A stretch of DNA of 64,000 bases from Rhodopseudomonas palustris (GCF_007005445.1 NZ_CP041387.1:930001-994000), one strand, 5' to 3'. Positions 53,976 to 64,000 are shown, numbered from the stretch's first letter. The notes: generated by a model from the letters alone, not told the origin. Made by a program: numbers and translations.

Positions 53976-54596
53976 TTATTCCCGCGCCTTCGTGGCCGCG
54001 GCGAGCAGTGCCTCCAGTTCGGCGATCCGGATGTGGCGCGTCGTGATCGCCGCGGCGACGTCGGCGGCATCGAATTTCTGCGGGATGTGCTGCGGGCAGT
54101 TGCTGTTCCACGCCGCCACTTCGAACAGAATCGCCTGTTCGGGCCGCGCCTTGTAGCCCTTCGGCATCAGCCGGGCGATCAGCTCCGGATCGTCTTCGAT
54201 CACGTGGGCGCGGCCCCAGATCTTGATGCGGCGGCGGTGCGCATAGTCGATCACGAACAGATAGGCCTTCGGATTCTCGGCCAGATTGCCCTGGGTGATG
54301 AACTGCTGATTGCCCTTGAAGTCGGCGAACCCGAGGGTGTGGGCGTCGAGCACATGGAGGAAGCCCGCCGGGCCGCCGCGATGCTGGATATAGGGCTGCC
54401 CATCGGCGCTGGCGGTGGCGAGCAGCACGGTGGTCTGGGCGCGGAGGAAGGCGGCGAGGTTGTCGTCGATCGTGGTCGCCCAGCCGCCATTGCGCTCGAC
54501 GCGGGCATAGGCGTCGCGTGATCCCTTGCGGGTCTGGATCGCCTTGACGGACGGGGTGAAGGCGATGTCGCTGGAGAAGTGCAGTGTGTCGGTCAT
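53976..54596 (-). CDS. Pyridoxamine-5'-phosphate-oxidase-family (FMN-binding split barrel) protein
   Basis: A 206-residue flavin-reductase/PNPOx-like protein. FLRAQTTVLLATASADGQPYIQHRGGPAGFLHVLD and NQQFITQGNLAENPKAYLFVIDYAHRRRIKIWGRAHVIE are the FMN-binding barrel segments shared by this family. It probably reduces or binds a small organic substrate with FMN or F420-like cofactor; the exact role is unknown. The ATG at 54596 follows AGGAGAAA. It is divergent from the LysR gene at 54701, which likely controls it. Confidence 0.85.
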   Translation of the reverse strand: MTDTLHFSSDIAFTPSVKAIQTRKGSRDAYARVERNGGWATTIDDNLAAFLRAQTTVLLATASADGQPYIQHRGGPAGFLHVLDAHTLGFADFKGNQQFITQGNLAENPKAYLFVIDYAHRRRIKIWGRAHVIEDDPELIARLMPKGYKARPEQAILFEVAAWNSNCPQHIPQKFDAADVAAAITTRHIRIAELEALLAAATKARE

Positions 54597-54644
54597 GGGA
54601 TTTCTCCTGCTCGAATGTCTCTCGGACAGGTCGTCTTTTCTTAT

Positions 54645-54658
54645 TGATAGAACAATCA
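54645..54658. promoter_or_regulatory. Candidate LysR operator TGAT-N6-ATCA
   Basis: A short dyad in the 104-base divergent gap between the FMN-protein and LysR genes, with more TTGAT-type words beside it. The gap is AT-richer than its surroundings, as expected for a promoter. LysR proteins usually bind such gaps and activate the divergent gene. Confidence 0.4.
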
Positions 54659-54700
54659 GTTGATTTGACACTTCATTGTTGCAAGTTCTGAAATGGTGGC

Positions 54701-55618
54701 ATGGACCGCCTGGACACGATGATGGCGTTTGTGGCCGTCGCCGACCTTCAAGGCTTCGCGCCGGCTGCGCGGAAACTTCGGCTGTCACCTTCCACGGTGA
54801 CCCGGCTGGTCGCGACGCTGGAACAACGGCTCGGCACCCGGCTGCTGCAGCGAACCACGCGCTCGGTGGCTCTCACCGACACCGGCGCGCGCTATCTGGA
54901 GCGGGTGCGGCGGATTCTCGCCGATCTCGAAGAGGCCGACGCGTCGGCTGCGGCCGCGCGGGTCACGCCGTCCGGCCGGCTGGTGGTGTCGGCGCCGGTC
55001 GGCTTCGGCCGGCGCTATGTGGCGCCGCTGCTGTCGGATTATCTGTGGCGCTATCCGGAGGTGACCGGCGAGTTGCGGCTGTCGGACCTGATGATCAATC
55101 TGGTCGAGGACGGCGTCGATTGCGCGGTCCGGATCGGGCATCTGTCGGATTCCAGTCTGGTGGCGCGGCAACTCGGCGCGATGCGGCGGATCGTGGTGGC
55201 GTCGCCGGACTATCTGGCGGCGCGCGGCGTGCCAGCGACCCCGGCCGAGATCGCGGCCCACGACGTCGTGCATTTCGGCCAGAGCGGCGCGCCGGTGGAT
55301 TGGCGCTTCATCGTCGAGGGCCGTGACGTCCGGGTGCCGTGCGCGCCGCGCCTCGTCAGCAACGTCGCCGATGTCGCGATTCTGCATGCCGAGCGCGGCG
55401 GCGGCCTCGCGCGCGTACTGGCCTATCAGGCCGCCGAGGCGATCGCGGCGGGGAGGCTGCAGATCGTGCTCGCCGACTACGAGGTGCCGCCGCTGCCGAT
55501 CGCGATGGTGTATCCGACCGCACGGCTGCTCTCCGCCAAGGTGCGCGCCTTCATCGATCTTGCGGTGGAGACGGCGGACTGGCAGTTCGGCGGCAATGTG
55601 AAGGGGAGCAGCGCGTGA
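54701..55618 (+). CDS. LysR-family transcriptional regulator
   Basis: A 305-residue LysR regulator. The N-terminal winged helix is clear (MDRLDTMMAFVAVADLQGFA, ARKLRLSPSTVTRLVATLEQRLGTRLLQRTTR), and a substrate-binding domain follows (about 90-295). It belongs to the group next to short-chain or quinone/FMN reductases. The divergent FMN-binding gene at 54596 is the likely target. Its stop (TGA) shares one base with the ATG of the downstream alkB-like gene, so the two are translationally coupled. Confidence 0.92.
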   Translation: MDRLDTMMAFVAVADLQGFAPAARKLRLSPSTVTRLVATLEQRLGTRLLQRTTRSVALTDTGARYLERVRRILADLEEADASAAAARVTPSGRLVVSAPVGFGRRYVAPLLSDYLWRYPEVTGELRLSDLMINLVEDGVDCAVRIGHLSDSSLVARQLGAMRRIVVASPDYLAARGVPATPAEIAAHDVVHFGQSGAPVDWRFIVEGRDVRVPCAPRLVSNVADVAILHAERGGGLARVLAYQAAEAIAAGRLQIVLADYEVPPLPIAMVYPTARLLSAKVRAFIDLAVETADWQFGGNVKGSSA

Positions 55619-56268
55619 TGGCGGATCTGTTCGACAGTCTCGATCCGCCGTTGCCGCGCCGCGAGGACATCGCGCCCGGTGCGGCATTGCTGCGCGGCTT
55701 TGCCTGCGACAACGAGCATGATGTGCTCGCCGCGATCGATGCGGTGGTGGCGCGCGCGCCGTTCCGCCACATGATGACGCCGGGCGGCCATACGATGAGC
55801 GTGGCAATGACGAGCTGTGGCAGCGCAGGCTGGGTCACCGACCGCCGCGGCTATCGCTATTCACCGAACGATCCGGACAGCGCGGCGCCGTGGCCGCAGA
55901 TGCCCGCGGTGCTGCGCGATCTGGCGCAGCGCGCCGCCGCCGAGGCCGGCTTTGCCGGCTTCGATCCCGATGCCTGCCTGATCAACCGCTATGTCCCCGG
56001 CGCCAAGATGGCGCTGCATCAGGACAAGGACGAAGTCGATTTCTCGGCGCCGATCGTGTCGGTGTCGCTCGGTCTGCCGGCGACGTTTCAGTTCGGCGGC
56101 ATGGCCCGCAGCGACAAGCCGCGGCGCTACGAGCTCCGCCATGGCGATGTGTTCGTCTGGGGCGGACCGTCGCGGCTGGTGTATCATGGCGTGCTGACGC
56201 TCAAGGACGGCGAGCATCCGCTGCTCGGCCGGCAGCGGATCAATCTGACCTTCCGCAAGGCGCTGTAG
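55618..56268 (+). CDS. alkB: AlkB-type 2-oxoglutarate/Fe(II) dioxygenase
   Basis: A 216-residue dioxygenase of the AlkB family, which repairs N-alkylated bases in DNA or RNA by oxidative demethylation. The iron ligands are HxD in ALHQDKDE and the His in RLVYHG; the 2-oxoglutarate arginines are in RQRINLTFR. Other signatures are LINRYVPGAKM, PIVSVSLGLPATFQFGG and HGDVFVWGG. Length is normal. It overlaps the LysR stop by one base (TGATG), an unusual partner for a repair gene: alkB is normally with ada or alone. It converges on paaK with a 6-base gap. Confidence 0.92.
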   Translation: MADLFDSLDPPLPRREDIAPGAALLRGFACDNEHDVLAAIDAVVARAPFRHMMTPGGHTMSVAMTSCGSAGWVTDRRGYRYSPNDPDSAAPWPQMPAVLRDLAQRAAAEAGFAGFDPDACLINRYVPGAKMALHQDKDEVDFSAPIVSVSLGLPATFQFGGMARSDKPRRYELRHGDVFVWGGPSRLVYHGVLTLKDGEHPLLGRQRINLTFRKAL

Positions 56269-56274
56269 TGCGCT

Positions 56275-57606
56275 CTAATTCTTCGGCCGTTTGTCGAACA
56301 CCCGCCGGGCCTTGCCGAGCGAACGTTCCAGTGTGTCGGGCGGCACGACTTTAATCGTCGTCGAGATCCCGATGGTGTTCTTGATGTAGGCGGCCACGCG
56401 TTCGGCGTGCGGGACGAGGCCGGCGCCGTCCCAGCTCTCGGCGCGGGCCTCGGCCAGTACCGTCATCTCGTCCATCCGCCCCTCGCGGGTCAGCTCGATG
56501 ATGAAATGGCCGCCGCACCAGTCTGTGCCGAGCAGCACCTCCTCGATCTGGGTGGGAAACACGTTGACGCCGCGCAGGATGATCATGTCGTCGGAGCGGC
56601 CGGTGATCTTCTCCATCCGCCGCATGCCGGGGCGCGCGGTGCCGGGCAAGAGGCGCGTCAGGTCGCGGGTGCGATAGCGGACGACGGGGAAGGCTTCCTT
56701 GGTCAGCGAGGTGAACACCAGTTCGCCCTTCTGGCCATCGGGCAGCACCTCGCCGGTCTCCGGATCGATCACTTCGGGATAGAAGTGATCCTCCCAGATG
56801 TGCAGCCCGTCTTTGGTCTCGACGCATTCCTGCGCGACGCCGGGTCCGATCACTTCCGACAGACCGTAGATATCGGTGGCGTCCATGTCGAAAGCCTGCT
56901 CGATCTCGGCGCGCATCGCGTTGGTCCACGGCTCGGCGCCGAACACGCCGTATTTCAGCGAGGACGCCCGCGGGTCGAGGCCCTGGCGTTTGAATTCGTC
57001 GAGGATCGCCAGCATGTAGCTCGGCGTCACGGTGATGATATCGGGCCCGAAGTCGTTGATCAGCTGCACCTGCCGCTCGGTCATGCCGCCGGAGACCGGC
57101 ACCACGGTGCAGCCGAGCTTCTCGCCGCCGTAATGCGCGCCGAGCCCGCCGGTGAACAGGCCGTAACCGTAGGAATTGTGGATGATCATGCCGCGCCGCG
57201 CGCCGGCAGCGCGCAGCGACCGCGCCATCACGGTGGCCCATGTGTCGATATCGTTCGCGGTGTAGCCGACCACGATCGGCTTGCCGGTGGTGCCGGACGA
57301 AGCGTGGACTCGCACCAGGTTTTCGCGCGGCACCGCGAACATCTTGAACGGGTAGTTGTCGCGGAGGTCCGTCTTCACCGTGAACGGAAACTTCGACAGA
57401 TCAGAGAGCTGGCGGAAGTCCGACGGATGTACGCCCTTGGCGTCGAACGCGGACCTATAGTGCGCGACGTTGTCGTAGGCATGCTTCAGCGACCACGCCA
57501 GCCGCTTGGTCTGCAGCGCCGTGATCTCGTCCCGGGAGGCGCGCTCGGCGTCGTCGAGTTCGGGATTGTAGGTACCGGGCTTGATCTGGTGCACCGTCGC
57601 GGCCAT
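56275..57606 (-). CDS. paaK: Phenylacetate-CoA ligase
   Basis: A 443-residue AMP-forming ligase that converts phenylacetate to phenylacetyl-CoA, the first step of the aerobic hybrid pathway. VHASSGTTGKPIVVGYT (P-loop), SYGYGLFTGGLGAHYGGE, YGLSEVIGPGVAQEC, RTRDLTRLLPG, and the C-terminal IEEVLLGTDWCGGHF are characteristic. The start MAATVHQIKPGTYNPE has GAGG upstream. It is the last gene of the leftward paaG-paaI-paaK unit and has six bases between it and the convergent alkB. Confidence 0.95.
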   Translation of the reverse strand: MAATVHQIKPGTYNPELDDAERASRDEITALQTKRLAWSLKHAYDNVAHYRSAFDAKGVHPSDFRQLSDLSKFPFTVKTDLRDNYPFKMFAVPRENLVRVHASSGTTGKPIVVGYTANDIDTWATVMARSLRAAGARRGMIIHNSYGYGLFTGGLGAHYGGEKLGCTVVPVSGGMTERQVQLINDFGPDIITVTPSYMLAILDEFKRQGLDPRASSLKYGVFGAEPWTNAMRAEIEQAFDMDATDIYGLSEVIGPGVAQECVETKDGLHIWEDHFYPEVIDPETGEVLPDGQKGELVFTSLTKEAFPVVRYRTRDLTRLLPGTARPGMRRMEKITGRSDDMIILRGVNVFPTQIEEVLLGTDWCGGHFIIELTREGRMDEMTVLAEARAESWDGAGLVPHAERVAAYIKNTIGISTTIKVVPPDTLERSLGKARRVFDKRPKN

Positions 57607-57620
57607 TGCCGTCTCCTCCC

Positions 57621-58079
57621 TCAACGTTGGTCTTGTTGCTGTTGCGGCACCAGCGCGCCGCCGATCGCGCGCGAATGTCCGCGGAATTCGGCGATCACCA
57701 CCGATCCAGAGGTGACGCGGACGTCGTAGATGCCGCTGCGGCCGGAGCGCGACACTTCGCGCGCGCTCGCCACCAGCCGGGCGCCGAGCTTGCCGGGGCG
57801 GATGAAGCTGATCGTGCCCTGCGCCGCGACGGTCGTGTCGTTGTAGGAGTTGCAGGCATAGGCGAAGGCGCTGTCCGCCAGCGTGAAGATGAAGCCGCCA
57901 TGGGCGATGCCGTGGCCGTTGACCATCTCGGTGGTCACCGTCATCGCCAGCGTGGCGAAGCCGGCGCCGATCTCGACGATCTCCATGCCGAGCCCCTTGC
58001 TGGCATGGTCGTTGGCCCACATCGCATCGGCGCAGGCCCGCGCCAGTTCGTCCGCGGACAATCCGTCCTGCACGATCAC
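57621..58079 (-). CDS. paaI: Phenylacetate-pathway hotdog thioesterase PaaI
   Basis: A 152-residue hotdog-fold thioesterase. MVNGHGIAHGGFIFTLADSAFAYACN carries the catalytic loop of PaaI, followed by AQGTISFIRPGKLGARLVASA. It hydrolyses off-path phenylacetyl-CoA ring intermediates and so prevents CoA trapping. The GTG at 58079 follows GGGAGGG and overlaps the paaG stop (GTGA), implying translational coupling. paaK starts 14 bases downstream of its stop. Confidence 0.9.
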   Translation of the reverse strand: MIVQDGLSADELARACADAMWANDHASKGLGMEIVEIGAGFATLAMTVTTEMVNGHGIAHGGFIFTLADSAFAYACNSYNDTTVAAQGTISFIRPGKLGARLVASAREVSRSGRSGIYDVRVTSGSVVIAEFRGHSRAIGGALVPQQQQDQR

Positions 58080-58861
58080 GACGCCCTCCCGGTGAAGTTC
58101 GGCGCGCGCTTGGCGATGAAGGCGTCGACGCCTTCGGCGTAGTCCGGCGTGCGGCCGGCCTTTTGCTGTAGGTCGCGTTCGAGATCGAGCTGGGCGTCGA
58201 GCGTGTTGGTGGCTGCCGCCGCGAGCGCCTGCTTGATCAGCGCCAGGCCCTGCGTCGGTTGCGCGGCGAGATGCGCGGTCAGCTTTTCGGCTTCGCCGCG
58301 GAGCTGATCGTCGTCGACCGCGCGCCAGATCAAGCCCCAGTCCGCGGCGGTCTCGGCGCCGATCGGCTCGGCCAGCATCGCCAGCGCCCGGGCACGGGCA
58401 TCGCCGATCAGCCGTGGCAGCAGCCAGGTGCCGCCGGAATCCGGCACCAGGCCAATTTTCGCGAACGACTGGATGAACTTGGCCGAGCGCGCCGCCAGCA
58501 CGATGTCGCAAGCCAGCGCAACGTTGGCGCCGGCACCTGCCGCGGTGCCGTTGACCGCGCACACCACCGGCTTGTCCAGCGCACGGATGCGCCGCACCAG
58601 CGGATTGTAGAACTCCTCGATGGTGACGCCGAGATCGGGCGCAGCGCCGTCCGTCACCGCGACGTCGGCGAGATCCTGGCCGGCGCAGAAGCCGCGCCCG
58701 GCGCCGGTCAGCAGCACCGCGCGGCAGGCCGGATCGGCCGCTTCGTCGAGCGCGGCGGCCAGCGCACGGTGCATCGCGGCGTTGAACGAATTCAGCCGGT
58801 CCGGCCGGTTCAGCGTGATCACGCGCCACGCCCCCCGATCGTCGATCAGGACCTCGTCCAC
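58076..58861 (-). CDS. paaG: 2-(1,2-epoxy-1,2-dihydrophenyl)acetyl-CoA isomerase PaaG
   Basis: A 261-residue crotonase-family isomerase that converts the ring epoxide to oxepin-CoA. GAGRGFCAGQDLADV and AAGAGANVALACDIVLAARSAKFIQSF are the family's oxyanion segments, and the Asp in KIGLVPDSGGTWLLPRLIG matches the PaaG acid. I chose GTG at 58861 (VDEVLIDDRG), with GGGAGAG upstream, over a TTG at 58894. It is first in the leftward unit, with the operator-like palindrome 44 bases upstream. Confidence 0.92.
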   Translation of the reverse strand: MDEVLIDDRGAWRVITLNRPDRLNSFNAAMHRALAAALDEAADPACRAVLLTGAGRGFCAGQDLADVAVTDGAAPDLGVTIEEFYNPLVRRIRALDKPVVCAVNGTAAGAGANVALACDIVLAARSAKFIQSFAKIGLVPDSGGTWLLPRLIGDARARALAMLAEPIGAETAADWGLIWRAVDDDQLRGEAEKLTAHLAAQPTQGLALIKQALAAAATNTLDAQLDLERDLQQKAGRTPDYAEGVDAFIAKRAPNFTGRAS

Positions 58862-58904
58862 GTTTCTCTCCCTCACCGTATCGGGGCTTTTCAAAAGCCT
58901 CTTG

Positions 58905-58928
58905 AATTGAACGATCGGTCAGTCAATT
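58905..58928. promoter_or_regulatory. paa operator-like palindrome
   Basis: Two nested symmetries: AATTGA and TCAATT arms (58905-58910, 58923-58928) and a 14-bp dyad TGAACGATCGGTCA (58908-58921, imperfect). It lies in the 152-base gap between the divergent paaG and paaZ start codons and would cover both promoters. The layout suits a TetR-type PaaR repressor responsive to phenylacetyl-CoA; no such gene is in the window. Confidence 0.6.
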
Positions 58929-59013
58929 ATTAGCCCAAGCCATCATCGTGTCAACGGCCGGCGTGGACGTCAAACCGCGCCGCGAACCGTGGGCCGCCAC
59001 CGGGAGGGACTCC

Positions 59014-61053
<2,040 letters not shown>

Positions 61054-61282
61054 CATCGCGGCACCCCACCGCGTCCGGCACAGGCCCGCTTATTATACCG
61101 GTTTCCAGACAGGAACCTTGCGGCGGCGGCGGTGGTTGAGCTGTCGCCAGTCGCCACGATCGAACGACGATTGGTAGCACGGCGGCTCTGGTGTTCTCGG
61201 CCGCCGCGGTGGCAGGCCTCGGATAGATAGCTCAATCCGAAGGGGAGGCGCGACGTTCGATCACCACCGGAGAACCCTGCCG

Positions 61283-62020
61283 ATGCTGGACAAGGTGAGG
61301 GGCGCCGATCTCGCGATGCTGAGCACGCAGGCCCTCAAGACACGGCTGCTGCAACTGGTGGACGGGCAGGACGAAAAGCGGCTGAGCGAGAAGCTGGCCC
61401 TGCTGGACGGCACGCTCGCGCCCTACATCGACGAGCTGACACGGCGCAATCCGTATCCGCGCGCCGAGGATCAGGTCGCGGCGGTGATCGGGGTGTGGAC
61501 GCCGGTGTGGTCGACCATCCCGTTTCACCATGCGCTGCCCGGCCGGATTCCCTCGCAGTCCTACCAGATCTTTCGTGACCGCGGCTTCTACGCCAACGTC
61601 GCGCACCATGCGCCGGGGCACCAGAACGCGCTGTTGCACCGGCTGACGCCGCTCGGCCTCGCCTGCAATTTGATGCTGGTGCAACGGTTCGAGGTCGTGG
61701 ACGGAAGCTGGCTGATCGAGAATATCGGCATCGAGGTGGCGCGCGGCCGCCGCGACAAGGGCCTCAGCATCGACGACGCCGAAACCTGGTTCGATGCTGT
61801 GCTGGCACAAAAACTTGATCGCGCCGACACTCCGAACGCCACCCTCGGCGCTCCCAACCTCAGCGGCCTCGACGCGGCATCAGCAAAGCGGCTGGCGAAG
61901 TCGTTCCAGGCCAAGCCGATGATGCAGAACATCTACCTCGACGACGATCTGCGCCTGATCCGAAGCCAGCGCGAAGCCGCACAGCGGCCGTCTTACACCA
62001 TCGGCATCCGCCTGTGCTGA
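61283..62020 (+). CDS. Hypothetical protein (245 aa), PAP/fibrillin-like in part
   Basis: I do not recognise a firm family. Starts MLDKVRGADLAMLSTQALKTRLLQLVDGQDEKRLSEKLALLDGTLAPYIDEL; GGAGAACC precedes the ATG. The middle (VAAVIGVWTPVWSTIPFHHALPGRIPSQSYQIFRDRGFYANV and LLVQ-type strands) recalls the lipocalin-like PAP/fibrillin domain found in photosynthetic organisms, though weakly. No signal peptide or membrane helix. The C-terminus has MQNIYLDDDLRLIRSQREAA. It is alone between paaZ and a desaturase. Confidence 0.7.
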   Translation: MLDKVRGADLAMLSTQALKTRLLQLVDGQDEKRLSEKLALLDGTLAPYIDELTRRNPYPRAEDQVAAVIGVWTPVWSTIPFHHALPGRIPSQSYQIFRDRGFYANVAHHAPGHQNALLHRLTPLGLACNLMLVQRFEVVDGSWLIENIGIEVARGRRDKGLSIDDAETWFDAVLAQKLDRADTPNATLGAPNLSGLDAASAKRLAKSFQAKPMMQNIYLDDDLRLIRSQREAAQRPSYTIGIRLC

Positions 62021-62111
62021 TGCGCCGGCCGCCGGCACGGCCTCGTCGCGGACCAAGCGATCATCCGTCCGAACCAGCAGCTTCGCCACGCCGTCAGTCA
62101 CGACTTAGTTG

Positions 62112-62155
62112 TCGCTCCGGGGCGCGAGCTCTAGCTCGCGAACCCGGAGCCCCTA
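62112..62155. repeat. Degenerate half copy of palindrome family A
   Basis: GTCGCTCCGGGGCGCGAGC and GCTCGCGAACCCGGAGC form the left hairpin of the element; the right half is missing or unrecognisable. Confidence 0.75.
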
Positions 62156-62302
62156 GTTGCTTCGGCGCCCAACCACCAAGTTTCCGCCGCGCGGCGCGCC
62201 CCAGCCTCTCGCTGGGATAGCGACGGGCGTACAACTCGGACGCCGTCGGCGCCGCGAGACCGCGATAGCATGGCTGTTCGACATCGCGATCGACACGCCC
62301 AG

Positions 62303-62400
62303 CGTCATGCTGAGGAGCGAGCGCAGCGAGCCTCGAAGCATGGGCCGCGAGTGTGTCCGCATCCTTCGAGGCGCGCCTGCGGCGCGCACCTCAGGATGAC
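62303..62400. repeat. Palindromic repeat family B (diverged copy)
   Basis: Two hairpins, CATGCTGAGGAGCGAGC/GCGAGCCTCGAAGCATG and CATCCTTCGAGGCGCGCC/GGCGCGCACCTCAGGATG, in an intergenic stretch before the desaturase gene. Confidence 0.82.
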
Positions 62401-62471
62401 GGTTGAGCGGGTGCTACACGCAGGCTTATCTGCGGCGCCTGCCGATGCCGTGAGCCGCACCGTCGCGCTAG

Positions 62472-63434
62472 CTACTCCGCCGCCACCGCGCGCGGCCGCG
62501 TCGTCGCCAGCAGCAGCAGGTCGCGATAGGACGGCGCCACGGTGACGCGGCCGATCAGGCCTTTGTCGCGCAGCAGGCGGTGCGCTTCGGGCAGATTGTA
62601 GCAGGGCAGGTACATGAACAGGTGATGCTCGGCGTGGTAGTTGACCCAGTACGGCGCGATCAGCGCGCGCTCCAGCGGATTGGCCAGCGTGGTGCGCGCC
62701 TGGCTGAACGGATCGGCGCCGGTGGAAGTGCAGGCGTGTTCGGCGATGTTGCGCACCCGCGTCACCAGCGGCAGCCAGGTCGCCATCGCCACCAGCCAGA
62801 CGCCGACGAACCAGATGCCGGCACCTGCCAGCCAGAACAGCAGTAGCAAGACCGCGTTGGCCGCGAGAAAGCGCTGGGTGCGCGCCTTGCCGCTGGCGAC
62901 GAAGCTGTCGTGCTTCGGCGCGCCGCTGTCCGCCGGCGCGAACAACGCCTTCAGCGCCGGCAGCCGCTGCTTGACGAAGGTCTGGCCGGTGAGGTCGCGG
63001 ATCGCCTTGCGGACAAAACTGTCCTTGCTGATCGGGAACGGCGCCGACAGCACCAGATCGGGATCTTCGGGCTGCTGGGTGTATTTGTGATGCTGCAGAT
63101 GATAGCGCCGATATGCCTGCAGATCGGCGCCGACCGGCACGGCACACAGCCATTGCCCGATCCACTCGTTGAGTTTTGGATTGCGGTGTAGTCCGCCATG
63201 CGCCGCCTCGTGCATCAGGATGGCGAGGCCGAGTTGCCTGGTGCCGACGATCATCACCGCGATCAGCCAGGTCATCGGGTTCGGCCAGATCGTCACCAGC
63301 GCGACGGCGAGGGCGATCGTGCCCCAGGCATGCGCCACCAGCCACAGGCCGCGCGCCGAGCTGCGATGCGTCAGCCGCGCCCATTCGTCGGGCGTGAAGA
63401 TGGTCTTCGGATCGATCCGCGCCACTGCCGGCAT
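62472..63434 (-). CDS. Fatty-acid desaturase
   Basis: A 320-residue membrane desaturase. Three histidine clusters bind the di-iron centre: HEAAHGG, HLQHHKY and HAEHHLF, separated by four or more membrane helices (WLIAVMIVGTRQLGLA, AANAVLLLLFWLAGAGIWFVGVWLV). The wording is closest to the FADS-type desaturases that act on acyl lipids in bacteria, including sphingolipid/delta-type members, but position and substrate cannot be read. The start MPAVARIDPKT has a reasonable ribosome site. Confidence 0.87.
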   Translation of the reverse strand: MPAVARIDPKTIFTPDEWARLTHRSSARGLWLVAHAWGTIALAVALVTIWPNPMTWLIAVMIVGTRQLGLAILMHEAAHGGLHRNPKLNEWIGQWLCAVPVGADLQAYRRYHLQHHKYTQQPEDPDLVLSAPFPISKDSFVRKAIRDLTGQTFVKQRLPALKALFAPADSGAPKHDSFVASGKARTQRFLAANAVLLLLFWLAGAGIWFVGVWLVAMATWLPLVTRVRNIAEHACTSTGADPFSQARTTLANPLERALIAPYWVNYHAEHHLFMYLPCYNLPEAHRLLRDKGLIGRVTVAPSYRDLLLLATTRPRAVAAE

Positions 63435-63486
63435 CGCCGCCTCCCTGATTTTGTTTTCGGCAGTGTCGGGGAAGCGCCCGGCAGCG

Positions 63487-64000
63487 TCAATCGGCGCTGC
63501 GCGTCATGATGCTGACTTCCGAGGTGAGGGTGCGGTGCACCGGACATTTGTCGGCGATCTCGATCAGCTTGGCGCGCTGCTCGGCAGAGAGGTCTCCCTC
63601 CATGCCGATCACCCGCTCGATGCGGTCGAGCAGGCCGACCTTGGTTTCGCATTCGGCGCAATCCTCGGCGTGGATCTTGGCGTGGCTCAGCGTTACCGTG
63701 ACACGATCGAGCCGCAGTGCCTTGCGTTCGGCATAGAGCCGCATCGTCATCGAGGTGCAGGCGCCGAGCGCGGAGAGCAGCAGGTCGTAGGGCCCCGGCC
63801 CGCTGTCGCGGCCGCCGACGCTGGCCGGCTCATCGGCCAGCAGTCGATGCGGTCCGACGCTGATCTGCTGCTGGAACTTGCCGTCGCCGGTTTCCTGCAC
63901 GGTGATGAGGCGCGGCACTTCCGGCGCGCCCGCGGTCGGGGCCGGCGGATCGGCATCGATGTAGCGCTGCGCCCAGGCGGCGATCACGCCGGCCGCGTAG
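63487..64000 (-). CDS. OsmC-domain protein, probably C-terminal part of an alpha/beta-hydrolase-OsmC fusion (5' end outside window)
   Basis: The last 170 residues. An OsmC/Ohr-type peroxidase fold spans about the last 135: SVGPHRLLADEPASVGGRDSG, PYDLLLSALGACTSMTMRLYAERK with the peroxidatic Cys in GACTSM, and CPVHRTLTSEV with the second Cys. The frame stays open to the window edge, and the preceding residues (YAAGVIAAWAQRYID) match the end of an alpha/beta hydrolase, as in the roughly 400-residue fusions of this kind. It would then reduce an organic hydroperoxide after ester cleavage. A GTG at 63987 gives a free-standing OsmC alternative. Confidence 0.82.
   Translation of the reverse strand, partial: YAAGVIAAWAQRYIDADPPAPTAGAPEVPRLITVQETGDGKFQQQISVGPHRLLADEPASVGGRDSGPGPYDLLLSALGACTSMTMRLYAERKALRLDRVTVTLSHAKIHAEDCAECETKVGLLDRIERVIGMEGDLSAEQRAKLIEIADKCPVHRTLTSEVSIMTRSAD

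Larger units (their letters stand above)
62021..62471. other. Gene-free stretch with two repeat remnants
   Basis: These 451 bases separate the unknown gene from the 3' end of the desaturase gene. They contain a degenerate half of a family A palindrome at 62112-62155 and a family B copy at 62303-62400. No coding sequence is convincing. Confidence 0.65.

Overview
The window is a GC-rich chromosomal segment of an alphaproteobacterium of the Bradyrhizobiaceae/Nitrobacteraceae group, most likely Rhodopseudomonas palustris or a close relative. The basis is the gene families (FixJ-type regulator, DUF3095, DUF2147, DUF1127, feruloyl-CoA synthase-like ligase, many acyl-CoA dehydrogenases), an initiator tRNA with a C1:A72 mismatch, an EcfG-type promoter, and dispersed palindromic repeats of the kind common in this group. 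No phage, CRISPR array or rRNA was seen.

Layout. 1-345 is the 3' end of a phosphoketolase gene. 0.5-13.7 kb is a chemosensory and second-messenger block: a stand-alone receiver, an Aer-like PAS methyl-accepting protein, a CheA with fused receiver, CheW, CheR, a degenerate PilZ protein, a receiver-EAL phosphodiesterase, a hybrid histidine kinase and a FixJ/NarL-type regulator. No CheB is present. 13.7-19 kb holds two short-chain dehydrogenases, a GMC oxidoreductase and a coniferyl-aldehyde-dehydrogenase-like gene. At 19.2 kb lies tRNA-fMet with a terminator, followed by a decayed GNAT gene. 20-27.4 kb is mixed: DUF3095, DUF2147, MATE and MFS exporters around a palindromic operator, iron/manganese superoxide dismutase behind an EcfG-like promoter, a CinA-type amidase, DUF1127 and TauE/SafE.

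27.5-47.3 kb is dominated by acyl-CoA metabolism: an AidB-like acyl-CoA dehydrogenase, an amidase, a TonB/TolA-like protein, an acyl-CoA ligase and a thiolase on the minus strand. A divergent TetR regulator is then followed by a plus-strand row of hydroxyacyl-CoA dehydrogenase, crotonase, feruloyl-CoA-synthase-like ligase, three acyl-CoA dehydrogenases (two of them tandem paralogues) and a nitroreductase. Together these could activate and beta-oxidise an aromatic, branched or polycyclic acyl side chain. The row is studded with palindromic repeats, one of which is split by a degenerate IS110-family element.

47.5-56.3 kb holds a membrane cyclic-nucleotide-binding protein paired with a stand-alone DUF6537-like protein, a DUF3307 membrane protein, a multi-TM diguanylate cyclase, a phasin-like protein, a YkgJ cysteine-cluster protein, an FMN-binding oxidase-like protein, and a LysR regulator overlapping an AlkB-type dioxygenase. 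56.3-61 kb is part of the phenylacetate pathway: paaG-paaI-paaK leftward and paaZ rightward, with a shared operator-like palindrome. The window ends with an unknown protein, a fatty-acid desaturase and the 3' part of a probable hydrolase-OsmC fusion.

The most unusual items are an orphan terminator downstream of an FNR/FixK box with no annotated gene between them (candidate anaerobic small RNA or microprotein), the cyclic-nucleotide receptor/DUF6537 pair, the DUF3095 protein with class III cyclase-like aspartates, and the IS110 remnant inserted inside a palindromic repeat.
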